Assembly: GCF_900176355.1 (NCBI RefSeq)
Contig: NZ_FWXI01000012.1
Coordinates: 81,449-145,448, forward strand
DNA length: 64,000 nucleotides
DNA from: Sporomusa malonica
Lineage (GTDB): Bacteria > Bacillota > Negativicutes > Sporomusales > Sporomusaceae
Direction: 5' to 3'
Shown one piece after another: positions 44,724-52,700 of the stretch. Within the stretch, counting starts at the first letter, position 1. Each line of letters begins with the position of its first letter. The position numbers were made by a program, and so were the translations under genes. The notes below the pieces were generated by a model. The model did no database searches. It saw only the letters and a program-made list of their open reading frames with translations, and was not told where the DNA came from.

Positions 44724-45674
44724 TTATTCGCTCCGTAATAATTGATTTAATTGTAAAAATACCATAGTAATAGGTCGCTGCCGCTTTACGACCACTGAAG
44801 CACTGCAAACCGTCCCACCAAGAATCTCCTGGCCTGGCCCAGTGAGAGATGTCCAGAGGTAACCACTGGGTGTCTTATCGGGAATCAGCTCTGCCCGCAC
44901 TTCAATCGGTGCGCCATTGGATTCTTTAGAAAATTTTTGCACTAGCTCTTTACTCCCTAAAGCCTGCTGCATTTTTTCCGACGTGACCGGATACTCAGAT
45001 ACTGATGTAATTTTACCTACAAGAAATCCATATTCTTCCGACCGGACGGTGGATGGGGCAATGTGCACCTCCAGACCAGGACTGATTTTCTTGCCGTCTT
45101 CTGCCGATAGATATAACACTGCTGCCAGTTTGCCACCCTCTTCACCCGTCTTGACACTGACTAATGACGTACCAGCCCTGATAAAATCGCCTTTGACTGC
45201 CTTTACCTCAACCACCTGACCACTTACTGCACTTACTACCTGGGACGCTTGAGCCAGTTGCTGCTGCAGCTGCTTTTGCTGTACCATTCGCCCTGCGTTA
45301 TCAGGCTGATTCTGAGTTAGAGCCGTTTCACTCCTTAGCCGCTCAATCTCAGCGGTAATAGAAGGCTGGGAGACAGTGGCGATGACTTGCCCCGCACGAA
45401 CAATGCTGCCTGGTGCCACATAGACCTCAGTTACTTGACCATCCGCAGTATGAACAATATTGGCAATGCCACCAGGCGTAAGCAGCATGCCTGTGCTGTT
45501 CACCTTAACCACAATGCTGCCGAAAATCCCCCAGAGAATGGCTGCCAGAAGCAGCACACCAAGGGTAGCCAGTGCGATCCAGCCACGTGGACTGGTGACG
45601 GTAATTAACTGATCAAGCTGATCAGGCGATGATATCTTGTCAAGTGCTGCCTTGCGAAATAGTCCCTCATTCAT
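44724..45674 (-). CDS. NHLP system HlyD-family secretion protein
   Basis: A 316-aa membrane-fusion-type adaptor. One transmembrane segment (~35-55, 'IALATLGVLLLAAILWGIFG') is followed by a biotinyl-lipoyl-like half ('GGIANIVHTADGQVTEVYVA', 'GSIVRAGQVIATVSQPS'), a short coiled-coil and the second half-motif. It overlaps the upstream gene by 8 bp and abuts the peptidase-ABC gene, so it is translationally coupled. Links the inner-membrane transporter to export across the envelope. Confidence 0.92.
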   Translation of the reverse strand: MNEGLFRKAALDKISSPDQLDQLITVTSPRGWIALATLGVLLLAAILWGIFGSIVVKVNSTGMLLTPGGIANIVHTADGQVTEVYVAPGSIVRAGQVIATVSQPSITAEIERLRSETALTQNQPDNAGRMVQQKQLQQQLAQASQVVSAVSGQVVEVKAVKGDFIRAGTSLVSVKTGEEGGKLAAVLYLSAEDGKKISPGLEVHIAPSTVRSEEYGFLVGKITSVSEYPVTSEKMQQALGSKELVQKFSKESNGAPIEVRAELIPDKTPSGYLWTSLTGPGQEILGGTVCSASVVVKRQRPITMVFLQLNQLLRSE

Positions 45675-46788
45675 TATTACTTCGCCCCTTTACCATATCA
45701 ATCATCATCCCATCACTGAGCCCCTCCTGCCCGTGAGCTACTACCAATTCTCCGTCCTTTAGCCCCTCAAGCACAATTGTCCAGCCATCGCCGCTATATC
45801 CGCTTCTTATCGTGCGCAGCCTGACACATTTGTCGCTGTCCACTACATAGACCAACTGTCGTCCATCCCTGACAATAACCGCCTGCTCAGGAATGACCAG
45901 TGCGTTTTTGACTGGAGGACCACTGATCTCAACCTGGGAATAAGCCCCAGGTTTTACTAATTGATTAGCGTTATCTACAGTAATTTCTGCCATCATATTA
46001 CCTGGCGGCAGCCCCGGGCTAGCCGTTACCGCCGTTATTGTTCCGCCAATCCGTCCACCAGCTATGCCGCTTATAGTAATACCCACTGCCGCCCCTTGCA
46101 GCAAGACGCCTTGGTAGGGCATCCCTATCGGTACCATTGCCTTCAGTGCAGCTATATCACCCAGGCTGACTAGCGCTAAACCGGGCCGTGCGTATGAGTC
46201 TTCTTCTACATAACGTTTAAGAACTACCCCCGCATGTGGCGCAGTAATATTAGTACTCTCACGCTTGAGCAGTAATTGTTCTAAGGAAGCCTCTGCACTT
46301 GCCAACTGACCGGCTGCTATCTCTTTTTTAAACCGGGTGCCCTCCACGGTCCGCTCGTCAATAGCATCTTTGGCGCTTAATAATTGGGCCCGCTTTACAT
46401 CACTCTCAGCTTGTTCTAAACTGGCCCTGGATGAATATACACTACCCCTCGCCTGTTTTATCTGGGACGCTAATTCCCGGCTTTCAATCACTGCCACCAA
46501 TGTACCGGCAGTAACTTTATCCCCTTGTTTAACCATGATATTTTCAATCAGACCTTCAGTCTTGGCATAAACATCGGTATTCCATCCTGGTTCCAAGGTT
46601 AGAACAGTCCGTAATACGGGCGTAACATCACGTCTTTCTGATGGTGAAAATAGCAAGCCCGCTCCCGCTGTTTTGCGCATTTGATTCAGATGTGCATTAC
46701 TAGATACATTAATATACACGCCGTAGGCGACAGCCACCAATACCATAAAACAGACGGTGATAACAACTAAAACTGCATTTTTGCTCAT
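45667..46788 (-). CDS. RND-type periplasmic adaptor (membrane fusion protein)
   Basis: 373 aa. N-terminal membrane anchor ('VLVVITVCFMVLVAVAYGVY'), then the lipoyl half 'IENIMVKQGDKVTAGTLVAV', a coiled-coil of ~60 residues ('QARGSVYSSRASLEQAESDV'), the second lipoyl half 'ITAPHAGVVLKRYVEEDSYA' and beta-barrel domains, the architecture of an RND/ABC efflux adaptor. The start at 46788 has AAAGGAG 6 nt upstream. It is first in the export operon (its 3' end overlaps the NHLP HlyD gene), so it is an additional adaptor for the RiPP exporter, possibly for outer-membrane crossing. Confidence 0.88.
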   Translation of the reverse strand: MSKNAVLVVITVCFMVLVAVAYGVYINVSSNAHLNQMRKTAGAGLLFSPSERRDVTPVLRTVLTLEPGWNTDVYAKTEGLIENIMVKQGDKVTAGTLVAVIESRELASQIKQARGSVYSSRASLEQAESDVKRAQLLSAKDAIDERTVEGTRFKKEIAAGQLASAEASLEQLLLKRESTNITAPHAGVVLKRYVEEDSYARPGLALVSLGDIAALKAMVPIGMPYQGVLLQGAAVGITISGIAGGRIGGTITAVTASPGLPPGNMMAEITVDNANQLVKPGAYSQVEISGPPVKNALVIPEQAVIVRDGRQLVYVVDSDKCVRLRTIRSGYSGDGWTIVLEGLKDGELVVAHGQEGLSDGMMIDMVKGRSNNE

Positions 46789-46820
46789 AAGATCTCCTTT
46801 GCACCTTACTTGTAACATTC

Positions 46821-46912
46821 CTAATATACCGCCATCCCTGCTCCTGGCTGAATTTCAGCCCAGATGTGACCACCATGTGCGGCAATAATTTCTTTAGCGA
46901 TGCTAACCCGAA
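46821..46912 (-). pseudogene. C-terminal remnant of a sensor histidine kinase
   Basis: Minus strand reads 'SIAKEIIAAHGGHIWAEIQP' then 'GAG' and a few residues, the ATP-binding G2/G3 end of a histidine kinase, after which the frame closes at a TAG 33 nt before the adaptor start. Upstream of this the frame is closed; the rest of the gene is gone. Suggests that a two-component kinase once preceded the export operon. The spacer 46913-47050 contains no gene. Confidence 0.72.
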
Positions 46913-47050
46913 TCATTTAAAATCACTTTCTATGATATCTATATTTACCTTATATTACAAAAAACCTGCCAAAAACCCACGAAATTTGCATAATAGTCCC
47001 AACATCACAAATAATTACAGTTGTCACGAACTCGCGTGTAAAAAGTAAAA

Positions 47051-47084
47051 TCCTGCAACAATTCCCAATTGAATTTCTGCAGGA
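47051..47084 (-). terminator. Terminator of the radical SAM operon
   Basis: TCCTGCA/TGCAGGA with inner AATT pairing, followed on the minus strand by TTTTACTTTTT. It separates the radical SAM/precursor operon from the export operon. Confidence 0.82.
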
Positions 47085-47138
47085 CTTTTCGCTCGTTTCC
47101 ATGCGTCAATGTAACTCTCCAACATTTCGCACATCAAC

Positions 47139-48842
47139 CTAAATATACGCTGAAAATAAAATCAAATGCTGGTAGCTCATTTTTACTAACAGGTTTTTCA
47201 TGTTCTCGGAAGACAAATTCAGTTTTTCTGCTATTTCCTTGACGGTAAATCTTCCGGAATACATCAATATATCAAGTTCTGTTTGACTGAGTGCCTTACT
47301 ATCAAGCTCAAAAATATTTTGGATTCTTTGGATAATCCAGGACTTCTGCTCCTCTTCGTTGAGTTCATGCCATTCTTTTAACAAACCTTTATATGCAATG
47401 AGTTTTGAATAATAATGAAACAGTTGCTGATTTTTGGCATAAATGAATTTAAAGTAGCCGCCTGCAATGCCATAGCGCAGTGCCAGTTTAAAATCATCCT
47501 GGATGCGCGCCTTGGGAATAAGCCCTTTTTTAAACTGTTCTTTCATTTTATTAGAGACTTTGGTAATAAAACGAGAACGCCCCATGCAAATTTCTGCCAG
47601 AGAAAGCCCCTTGGTATGGTTTACCGGAAAATCTTCAATAGAAGTAATATACTCCCTGTCTTCCAGTACGATATCAAAACGTTCAGGCTGATTGTAAATT
47701 TGCGTTCCCGGCAGAGGCATGATAAAGGTCGTGGATATATCAAGCATGCCTGGTGCCATATTCAGAAGTTCCATGACAGCCTCTGTTGTTGTCTCCAGGG
47801 TTTCTTCTGTTTCAAAGGCTCCGCCAATAATATAGTTTCCGGTTAACTGGGGCAGCCCCTCTCTATAACAGATTTCTACCACTTTTTTAATGTCCTCCGG
47901 CTTGGCCTGTTTGCCATAAGCCCTGAGCACCGCTTCCACTCCCGACTCCATGCCAATCTGCATGCGTACCATACCACTGTCCATCATTTCTCTGATCATT
48001 TCCGGATGTTTTACCAGAAATCCGGGGTGTCCTTCACAAAACCACACAAAGTCATGCTTTTTTCGAAGTGCTTTTAGTCCAGACAAAAGCTTCTTCATTC
48101 TCACTGGATCTGTTGTAAATGTATCATCGGTAAAAAACAGATAGCGGGGACGATGACTGTCTTTTAATCTCGCTTCAATTTCCTTAAGCACATCTTCAAC
48201 CGGGCGCATTCTTAAGTTCTTGGAATTACCCCCTTCAAAACAGAAGGCACAACGATAGGGACAGCCTCTGGCTGTGCTCACCGCTAACAGCGGTCTTTCC
48301 TCATAGTTAAGTACATCTTTGTTTTTGGGCAATTCGTACTTTGAGAAGTCTTCCAGATAGACATAGTTGGCATTTTGATCTGGCCGGATTTCACCCTGGA
48401 CAACGACCTCTCGCCCCTGCGCCTTTGCGCTTAACCACTCTAACAGGGTTTCTTCTCCCTCTCCTTTTAAAATGGCATCTGCCTGATAGGTCTCCAAATC
48501 TTTATCCGTCATATGCAGGGTTTGGGGACCTCCCAAAACCACATAAAAAGCATGTTTTTCTTTTAAATGCTTACTGATGGCAGCCACTGCGGATTGATTA
48601 TCAAAGTCACAGTAAAAACAGACCGCAAATAGGCAGTCTTTCATTTTTTCAATGGTTTTCATCACATCGGTGGCAATGGCTGTATAGGCTTTTGCAGCAA
48701 AACCATGAGCATTGAGTTGGGCCGCCAGGGTTAAAGTCCCGAGATTTTCAATCATTTCAAAGGTTCGTCCCTTAACCATTCGCTGGGTATAAACCAGTAA
48801 AACCTTGGGTTTATTGTTCATGGTTTCCCATATAAAATCCAC
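47139..48842 (-). CDS. B12-binding-type radical SAM enzyme 1 of the RiPP cluster
   Basis: 567 aa. The N-terminal ~150 residues form a cobalamin-type Rossmann domain that lacks the DxHxxG His and carries the motif 'CFYCDFDNQ' and 'VVLGGPQTLHM' shared by all modules here. The radical SAM core has Cys194, Cys198 and Cys201 ('ARGCPYRCAFCFEGG'). The C-terminal ~100 residues resemble a winged helix ('ELDILMYSGRFTVKEIAEKL'). The GTG at 48842 has GGAGGG 6 nt upstream, giving a 25-bp overlap with the upstream gene. Likely modifies the precursor at 50670-50942. Confidence 0.88.
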   Translation of the reverse strand: MDFIWETMNNKPKVLLVYTQRMVKGRTFEMIENLGTLTLAAQLNAHGFAAKAYTAIATDVMKTIEKMKDCLFAVCFYCDFDNQSAVAAISKHLKEKHAFYVVLGGPQTLHMTDKDLETYQADAILKGEGEETLLEWLSAKAQGREVVVQGEIRPDQNANYVYLEDFSKYELPKNKDVLNYEERPLLAVSTARGCPYRCAFCFEGGNSKNLRMRPVEDVLKEIEARLKDSHRPRYLFFTDDTFTTDPVRMKKLLSGLKALRKKHDFVWFCEGHPGFLVKHPEMIREMMDSGMVRMQIGMESGVEAVLRAYGKQAKPEDIKKVVEICYREGLPQLTGNYIIGGAFETEETLETTTEAVMELLNMAPGMLDISTTFIMPLPGTQIYNQPERFDIVLEDREYITSIEDFPVNHTKGLSLAEICMGRSRFITKVSNKMKEQFKKGLIPKARIQDDFKLALRYGIAGGYFKFIYAKNQQLFHYYSKLIAYKGLLKEWHELNEEEQKSWIIQRIQNIFELDSKALSQTELDILMYSGRFTVKEIAEKLNLSSENMKNLLVKMSYQHLILFSAYI

Positions 48843-50569
48843 TTATTTCCCTCCATTTTATTCAGAGACCGTTCTGCCTCACTATAAAAATTCGGGTTTT
48901 TCCCTTGGGTGTCCAGCTTCATTCTCCCCTGTTGCAGCACTTCTTTTTTGGAAAGCCGTCCATTACATAGCTTTAACAAGGTATAATCCAGTTCCTCCAG
49001 CTCATGATTGAATATTGTTGGTTTTTCTCTGCTGACATCGGTATATAGCCATAACTCAAAGGTCCTGTGAACTACGGCCTCTTGCTCAAGACTGCCCAAT
49101 TGATGATATAAAACGTACTCGCCGGAGGCTCGCATTTTCCAATATTCATTATCAATGGGTATATTTTTGTAGACATAATCATTCCACCGGGTAAAAACCC
49201 CATATTGCCTGCCTAACCGATAGGAATCCAAAATCACAGCTTCCGGGATTTTTCCGGCAAAATAGATGTCACGCATTTCATTCTGAAGCCGCTTATTGGC
49301 AGATAAGCGAAGGTTTGTCAAATCAATAAAATCCAGTTCCCTGGTTCTGGACAGGGGAATGTCTTCATTGCTGCAGTCAATAAGGTCTTCATAAATTTCC
49401 ATGCCAAAATCCCCTGGTCGAAGGGTAATGGGAGTTTTGGGATAAGGTAAAAAGGAGAAATAGGCAGTTTCAAACTGGCCTGGTGCATTGTGGAGCAGCT
49501 CCATAATCAGGTCTTCCGATTCTTTAATGGTGTCCAGGGTCTCATGAGGCCCTCCCAGAATGATGTTACCGGCAATGCCATGTATTCCAGCTTCAACACA
49601 GTGGTTAATCACATCCACTGCCATTTTTCTCGTTATTTTTTTGTTGTAGCTTTTTAGAACCTGATCGCTTCCCGATTCCAGACCAAAAAAGATTTTTTTA
49701 AGACCTGCATCTGCCAGATTCTTTGCCATATCCCGCTCTTTGTCAATTGTGGAAATGTGGGCGCTGGCAAACCACACAAAATCATAGCCTTCCCGGATTT
49801 TTTTTACTTCGTCGCAAATCCGCTTGACCCGCTTGGCATCCAGAGTGAAGGTGTCATCTAAAAAGTTAATGTACTTGATGGCAGGATTCCGTTTAAAATT
49901 CCCCCGGATCTCCTCCATAAGACAATCGACCGAATGACGGCGCACCCGCTTGGCATTGGCGCCTTCATAGCAGAAGGTACAGCCAAAGGGACAGCCCCGC
50001 CCTGTTAATATGGGCAGCAGGCCATAATATTTATAGTCGTTGGTCAGGGTAATATCCGGCCAGGGAATATCGTCCAGATTTTCCGGCGGCTTTCGTGCAG
50101 GCGTTTCCACCAAGTTTCCTTGTTCATCAAGGAAACTAATCCCTTGAATGTCTTTGAGGCTTCCCTTGTTATGCACAAAAAAATCCATTAATTCCAGAAG
50201 GGCTTCTTCGCCTTCACCGATACAGGCGGCTGCAATAGAAGTTTGTTTTAAAAAACCGGCATCCAGCCCGACGGTTTGAGGACCGCCTGCCAATAAAACC
50301 ACCTCGGGAAAAAGCCTTTTCACTTCCTGCGAAAAAATCTTAACCCAATGAATATTGTTAAAATCGCAGTAAAAGCCAATGATTTTGGGGCTATTTTCCG
50401 TTCTCATCAGTTTTTTCACATAGGTAAGAGCTTCCTGGGCATAGCCTTGGAACATGTCTGCCTCATACCCTTTGCCTATTAATAATTGGATCAGTATATT
50501 CATTCCCAGGTTGCTCCCAGGAATATAGCCACTAACATAGCGGTGTGATTTAACCAGTAATATATCCAT
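48818..50569 (-). CDS. B12-binding-type radical SAM enzyme 2 of the RiPP cluster
   Basis: 583 aa, the same layout as its neighbours: a Rossmann-type N-terminal domain with 'GFYCDFNNIHW' and 'AGGPQTVGLDAGF', a radical SAM core (Cys193, Cys197, Cys200 in 'GRGCPFGCTFCYEGA'), a SAM-binding segment 'FFGLESGSDQVLKSYNKK' and a C-terminal winged-helix-like part ('LEELDYTLLKLCNGRLSKKE'). AGGGGGGAG lies 6 nt upstream of the ATG. It is the first gene after the precursor, with which it shares a 100-bp spacer containing two hairpins. Confidence 0.88.
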   Translation of the reverse strand: MDILLVKSHRYVSGYIPGSNLGMNILIQLLIGKGYEADMFQGYAQEALTYVKKLMRTENSPKIIGFYCDFNNIHWVKIFSQEVKRLFPEVVLLAGGPQTVGLDAGFLKQTSIAAACIGEGEEALLELMDFFVHNKGSLKDIQGISFLDEQGNLVETPARKPPENLDDIPWPDITLTNDYKYYGLLPILTGRGCPFGCTFCYEGANAKRVRRHSVDCLMEEIRGNFKRNPAIKYINFLDDTFTLDAKRVKRICDEVKKIREGYDFVWFASAHISTIDKERDMAKNLADAGLKKIFFGLESGSDQVLKSYNKKITRKMAVDVINHCVEAGIHGIAGNIILGGPHETLDTIKESEDLIMELLHNAPGQFETAYFSFLPYPKTPITLRPGDFGMEIYEDLIDCSNEDIPLSRTRELDFIDLTNLRLSANKRLQNEMRDIYFAGKIPEAVILDSYRLGRQYGVFTRWNDYVYKNIPIDNEYWKMRASGEYVLYHQLGSLEQEAVVHRTFELWLYTDVSREKPTIFNHELEELDYTLLKLCNGRLSKKEVLQQGRMKLDTQGKNPNFYSEAERSLNKMEGNKWILYGKP

Positions 50570-50591
50570 CTTCCACTCCCCCCTTGGAACT

Positions 50592-50661
50592 ACTGACTGA
50601 CGTTACAATCCATGCCAGGCACTTATCAGCAGTCAGTACTTCGAAGGGGAAAATCCCCTTC
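50592..50661 (-). terminator. Two hairpins between the precursor and radical SAM enzyme 2
   Basis: GAAGGGGAAAATCCCCTTC (50643-50661) directly after the precursor stop, and ACTGACTG/CAGTCAGT (50592-50599 with 50630-50637). Neither is followed by a T-run on the minus strand, so they probably set the relative mRNA levels of precursor and enzyme rather than stop transcription. Confidence 0.6.
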
Positions 50662-50669
50662 TTTTGCTA

Positions 50670-50942
50670 CTAAGCTCTGGCTGTTTGTGTTGCTGTAAAT
50701 GCATAATCCACGCCAACAATACTTAACCCACCGGCAACCTGATCCAGTTGCTCATCACTTAGTGGCTGGCTAGCTTGTGCTTCTGTAAAAGCAGCTTTGA
50801 ATTCCTCAGCTGTACAACTGTAACCTAATTTGGCAACAACTTCCTGGAATTCTGCTTCCGTTTTGGCTTCATTGATCTGTTTGGCCAGCGTTTCGTCTGT
50901 CAGGACTTTGGCTGCCAATGCTTTTGCACCATCAATACTCAT
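50670..50942 (-). CDS. Nif11-type RiPP precursor peptide
   Basis: 90 aa. Residues ~1-72 match a Nif11-like leader ('MSIDGAKALAAKVLTDETLA' and later 'LSDEQLDQVAGG'). The leader ends in Gly-Gly at 71-72, the cleavage site for the C39 transporter of this locus. The 18-residue core is LSIVGVDYAFTATQTARA. It has no Cys, so it is not a sactipeptide or lanthipeptide precursor; Val, Thr, Tyr, Phe, Asp and Arg are the possible modification sites. GAGGAGG lies 6 nt upstream of the ATG. It sits between two radical SAM genes. Confidence 0.9.
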   Translation of the reverse strand: MSIDGAKALAAKVLTDETLAKQINEAKTEAEFQEVVAKLGYSCTAEEFKAAFTEAQASQPLSDEQLDQVAGGLSIVGVDYAFTATQTARA

Positions 50943-50970
50943 ATTTTTCCTCCTCTCCCGCTTATTTTGG

Positions 50971-52686
50971 CTAAATCATAAAATGAGTCAGCCAATAGTT
51001 AAAATTAAATTGATATAGAATATCAACTAATTTTCCATGAAACTCTGCCTGGTTTTTGTACGGAGCTCCAAACCTTGCATAAAGTTCGGTTTCAATATCT
51101 GCCAGATTTCTTTTACCTGCACAGCGTAAAAGAAGCTCATATTCCAGCGGTGAAACAGCCACCCCATCCAGTTGGGGGAACCCCCCGGCAAATGTCATAG
51201 TTCGCCACAATTCAAAAGTTCTTTGTGGATAATCTCTGGAGAAATCCAAGGCTGCATCAAAGGCTTGTCCCTCTTTTAAGTAAAGGGCATAATAATATTC
51301 ATAGGCTCTTTGATTGGCAGAAATTTCCTCGAACCATCGACTCCTTATTCCATAGGTTAAGGCAGCATGAAACTGTTTCATCATCGCTGCTTGGTTTAAC
51401 TCATGGCGTTTTATCTTGTTTTGCATACTCTGCCGGATGACCTTATTCAATTCCTGGCGATCTCTCATCACCTGATCCTGACTGCGTCCTGTTGGTGTCA
51501 CAAAGGGATAGTCATCACCGCTAAGACGACCGGCTTCGTCATACAGCTGCAAATTGAATTTTTCCGGATTCTCAACGATCTGTGTACCCGGATAGGCTCT
51601 TAAAAATCCGGTGATGATGTCGATGACCCCTGGGGCCTTGTCCATGAGGGTTTTTATGAGTTCTGCTGTTGCCCCCTCTTGCTCCGCCGGCCCTCCCACA
51701 ATAAAGTTGGTGGCAATCTGTGTCAGGCCGCAGCCGGCAGCATAGGATATAAATTCAATGATATCTCCTATCTTCACATGCTTGTTATAGAGATCAATGA
51801 CCTGTTGGTCACCGGACTCAATGCCGATCTGAAGACGTACGAGTCCGGCATCAATCATGACAGGCAGGATGTCCATCCAGTTTTTAATGCCTCCCACATG
51901 GCATTCACAATACCAGACAATATCCCGCTGCTGTTTGATTTCTTTCATACCCTGACAGAATTCTTCCATTCGCTGCCGGTTTATGGTAAAGGTGTCATCC
52001 ATGATAATAATATAGTTCAAGTCAGGGTTATTTTTTAAATTGCGTTTGATTTCCGCCAGCACCAACGGAATACTTCTCAGCCGCACTCTCTGTTTTCCAG
52101 GGCTGGGAGCACAGTAGGCGCATTGATAGGGACATCCCCTGCCTGTAAAAATCAGCTTGCCGTAGGAATGGTTTGTATGAAGGGAAGAGTGGTAGGCCGG
52201 CAGCGGCAGACTGTCGATATCTTCAATGATTTCCGGGGGCTCTGTTTCAATAAAAACTCCAGCTTTTATAAAAGCCAGCCCATTAATGCTGCTTATATCG
52301 CCCTCGCCCTTTAAGATAACCTTCAAAAGCCTGGGCAGCGATACTTCCCCTTCACCTTTTAAAACATAATCCACCCGGCTGTCTTCCAGAAATTTTTTCT
52401 TTAGCCCAATGCTTTGGGGGCCGCCAACAATAATGGGGATATTCCATGCTTCTTTGATTGTTTTTGCCAGACCGGCAATGAGCTGAACATTGTCAAAATC
52501 ACAGGAAAAGCCCACTGCTGCCGGTTGATTCTTTTGAATTTCTTCCAGGAGATTATCCGGTTTCCCATGAAAAACCAGGGGCTCAAACCCGGCCGCTTCC
52601 AGCGCCCCGGCCAGATAAAACAAGCCCACATAATCATGGACACTTGTTTCATATTTTTTAGATATATTACAAAGCAGTACTTTCAT
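50971..52686 (-). CDS. B12-binding-type radical SAM enzyme 3 of the RiPP cluster
   Basis: 571 aa. The N-terminal domain carries 'GFSCDFDNVQL' and 'IVGGPQSIGLKKKF', the radical SAM core Cys185, Cys189 and Cys192 ('GRGCPYQCAYCAPSPGK'), then 'LQIGIESGDQQVIDLYNKHV'; the C-terminal part is 'VSPLEYELLLRCAGKRNLAD', the winged-helix-like region. It ends 28 bp upstream of the precursor start. The start ATG has AAAGGG 6 nt upstream, 14 bp after the stop of the fused enzyme gene. One transcript with the precursor is likely. Confidence 0.88.
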   Translation of the reverse strand: MKVLLCNISKKYETSVHDYVGLFYLAGALEAAGFEPLVFHGKPDNLLEEIQKNQPAAVGFSCDFDNVQLIAGLAKTIKEAWNIPIIVGGPQSIGLKKKFLEDSRVDYVLKGEGEVSLPRLLKVILKGEGDISSINGLAFIKAGVFIETEPPEIIEDIDSLPLPAYHSSLHTNHSYGKLIFTGRGCPYQCAYCAPSPGKQRVRLRSIPLVLAEIKRNLKNNPDLNYIIIMDDTFTINRQRMEEFCQGMKEIKQQRDIVWYCECHVGGIKNWMDILPVMIDAGLVRLQIGIESGDQQVIDLYNKHVKIGDIIEFISYAAGCGLTQIATNFIVGGPAEQEGATAELIKTLMDKAPGVIDIITGFLRAYPGTQIVENPEKFNLQLYDEAGRLSGDDYPFVTPTGRSQDQVMRDRQELNKVIRQSMQNKIKRHELNQAAMMKQFHAALTYGIRSRWFEEISANQRAYEYYYALYLKEGQAFDAALDFSRDYPQRTFELWRTMTFAGGFPQLDGVAVSPLEYELLLRCAGKRNLADIETELYARFGAPYKNQAEFHGKLVDILYQFNFNYWLTHFMI

Positions 52687-52700
52687 CTTAATCCCTTTCG

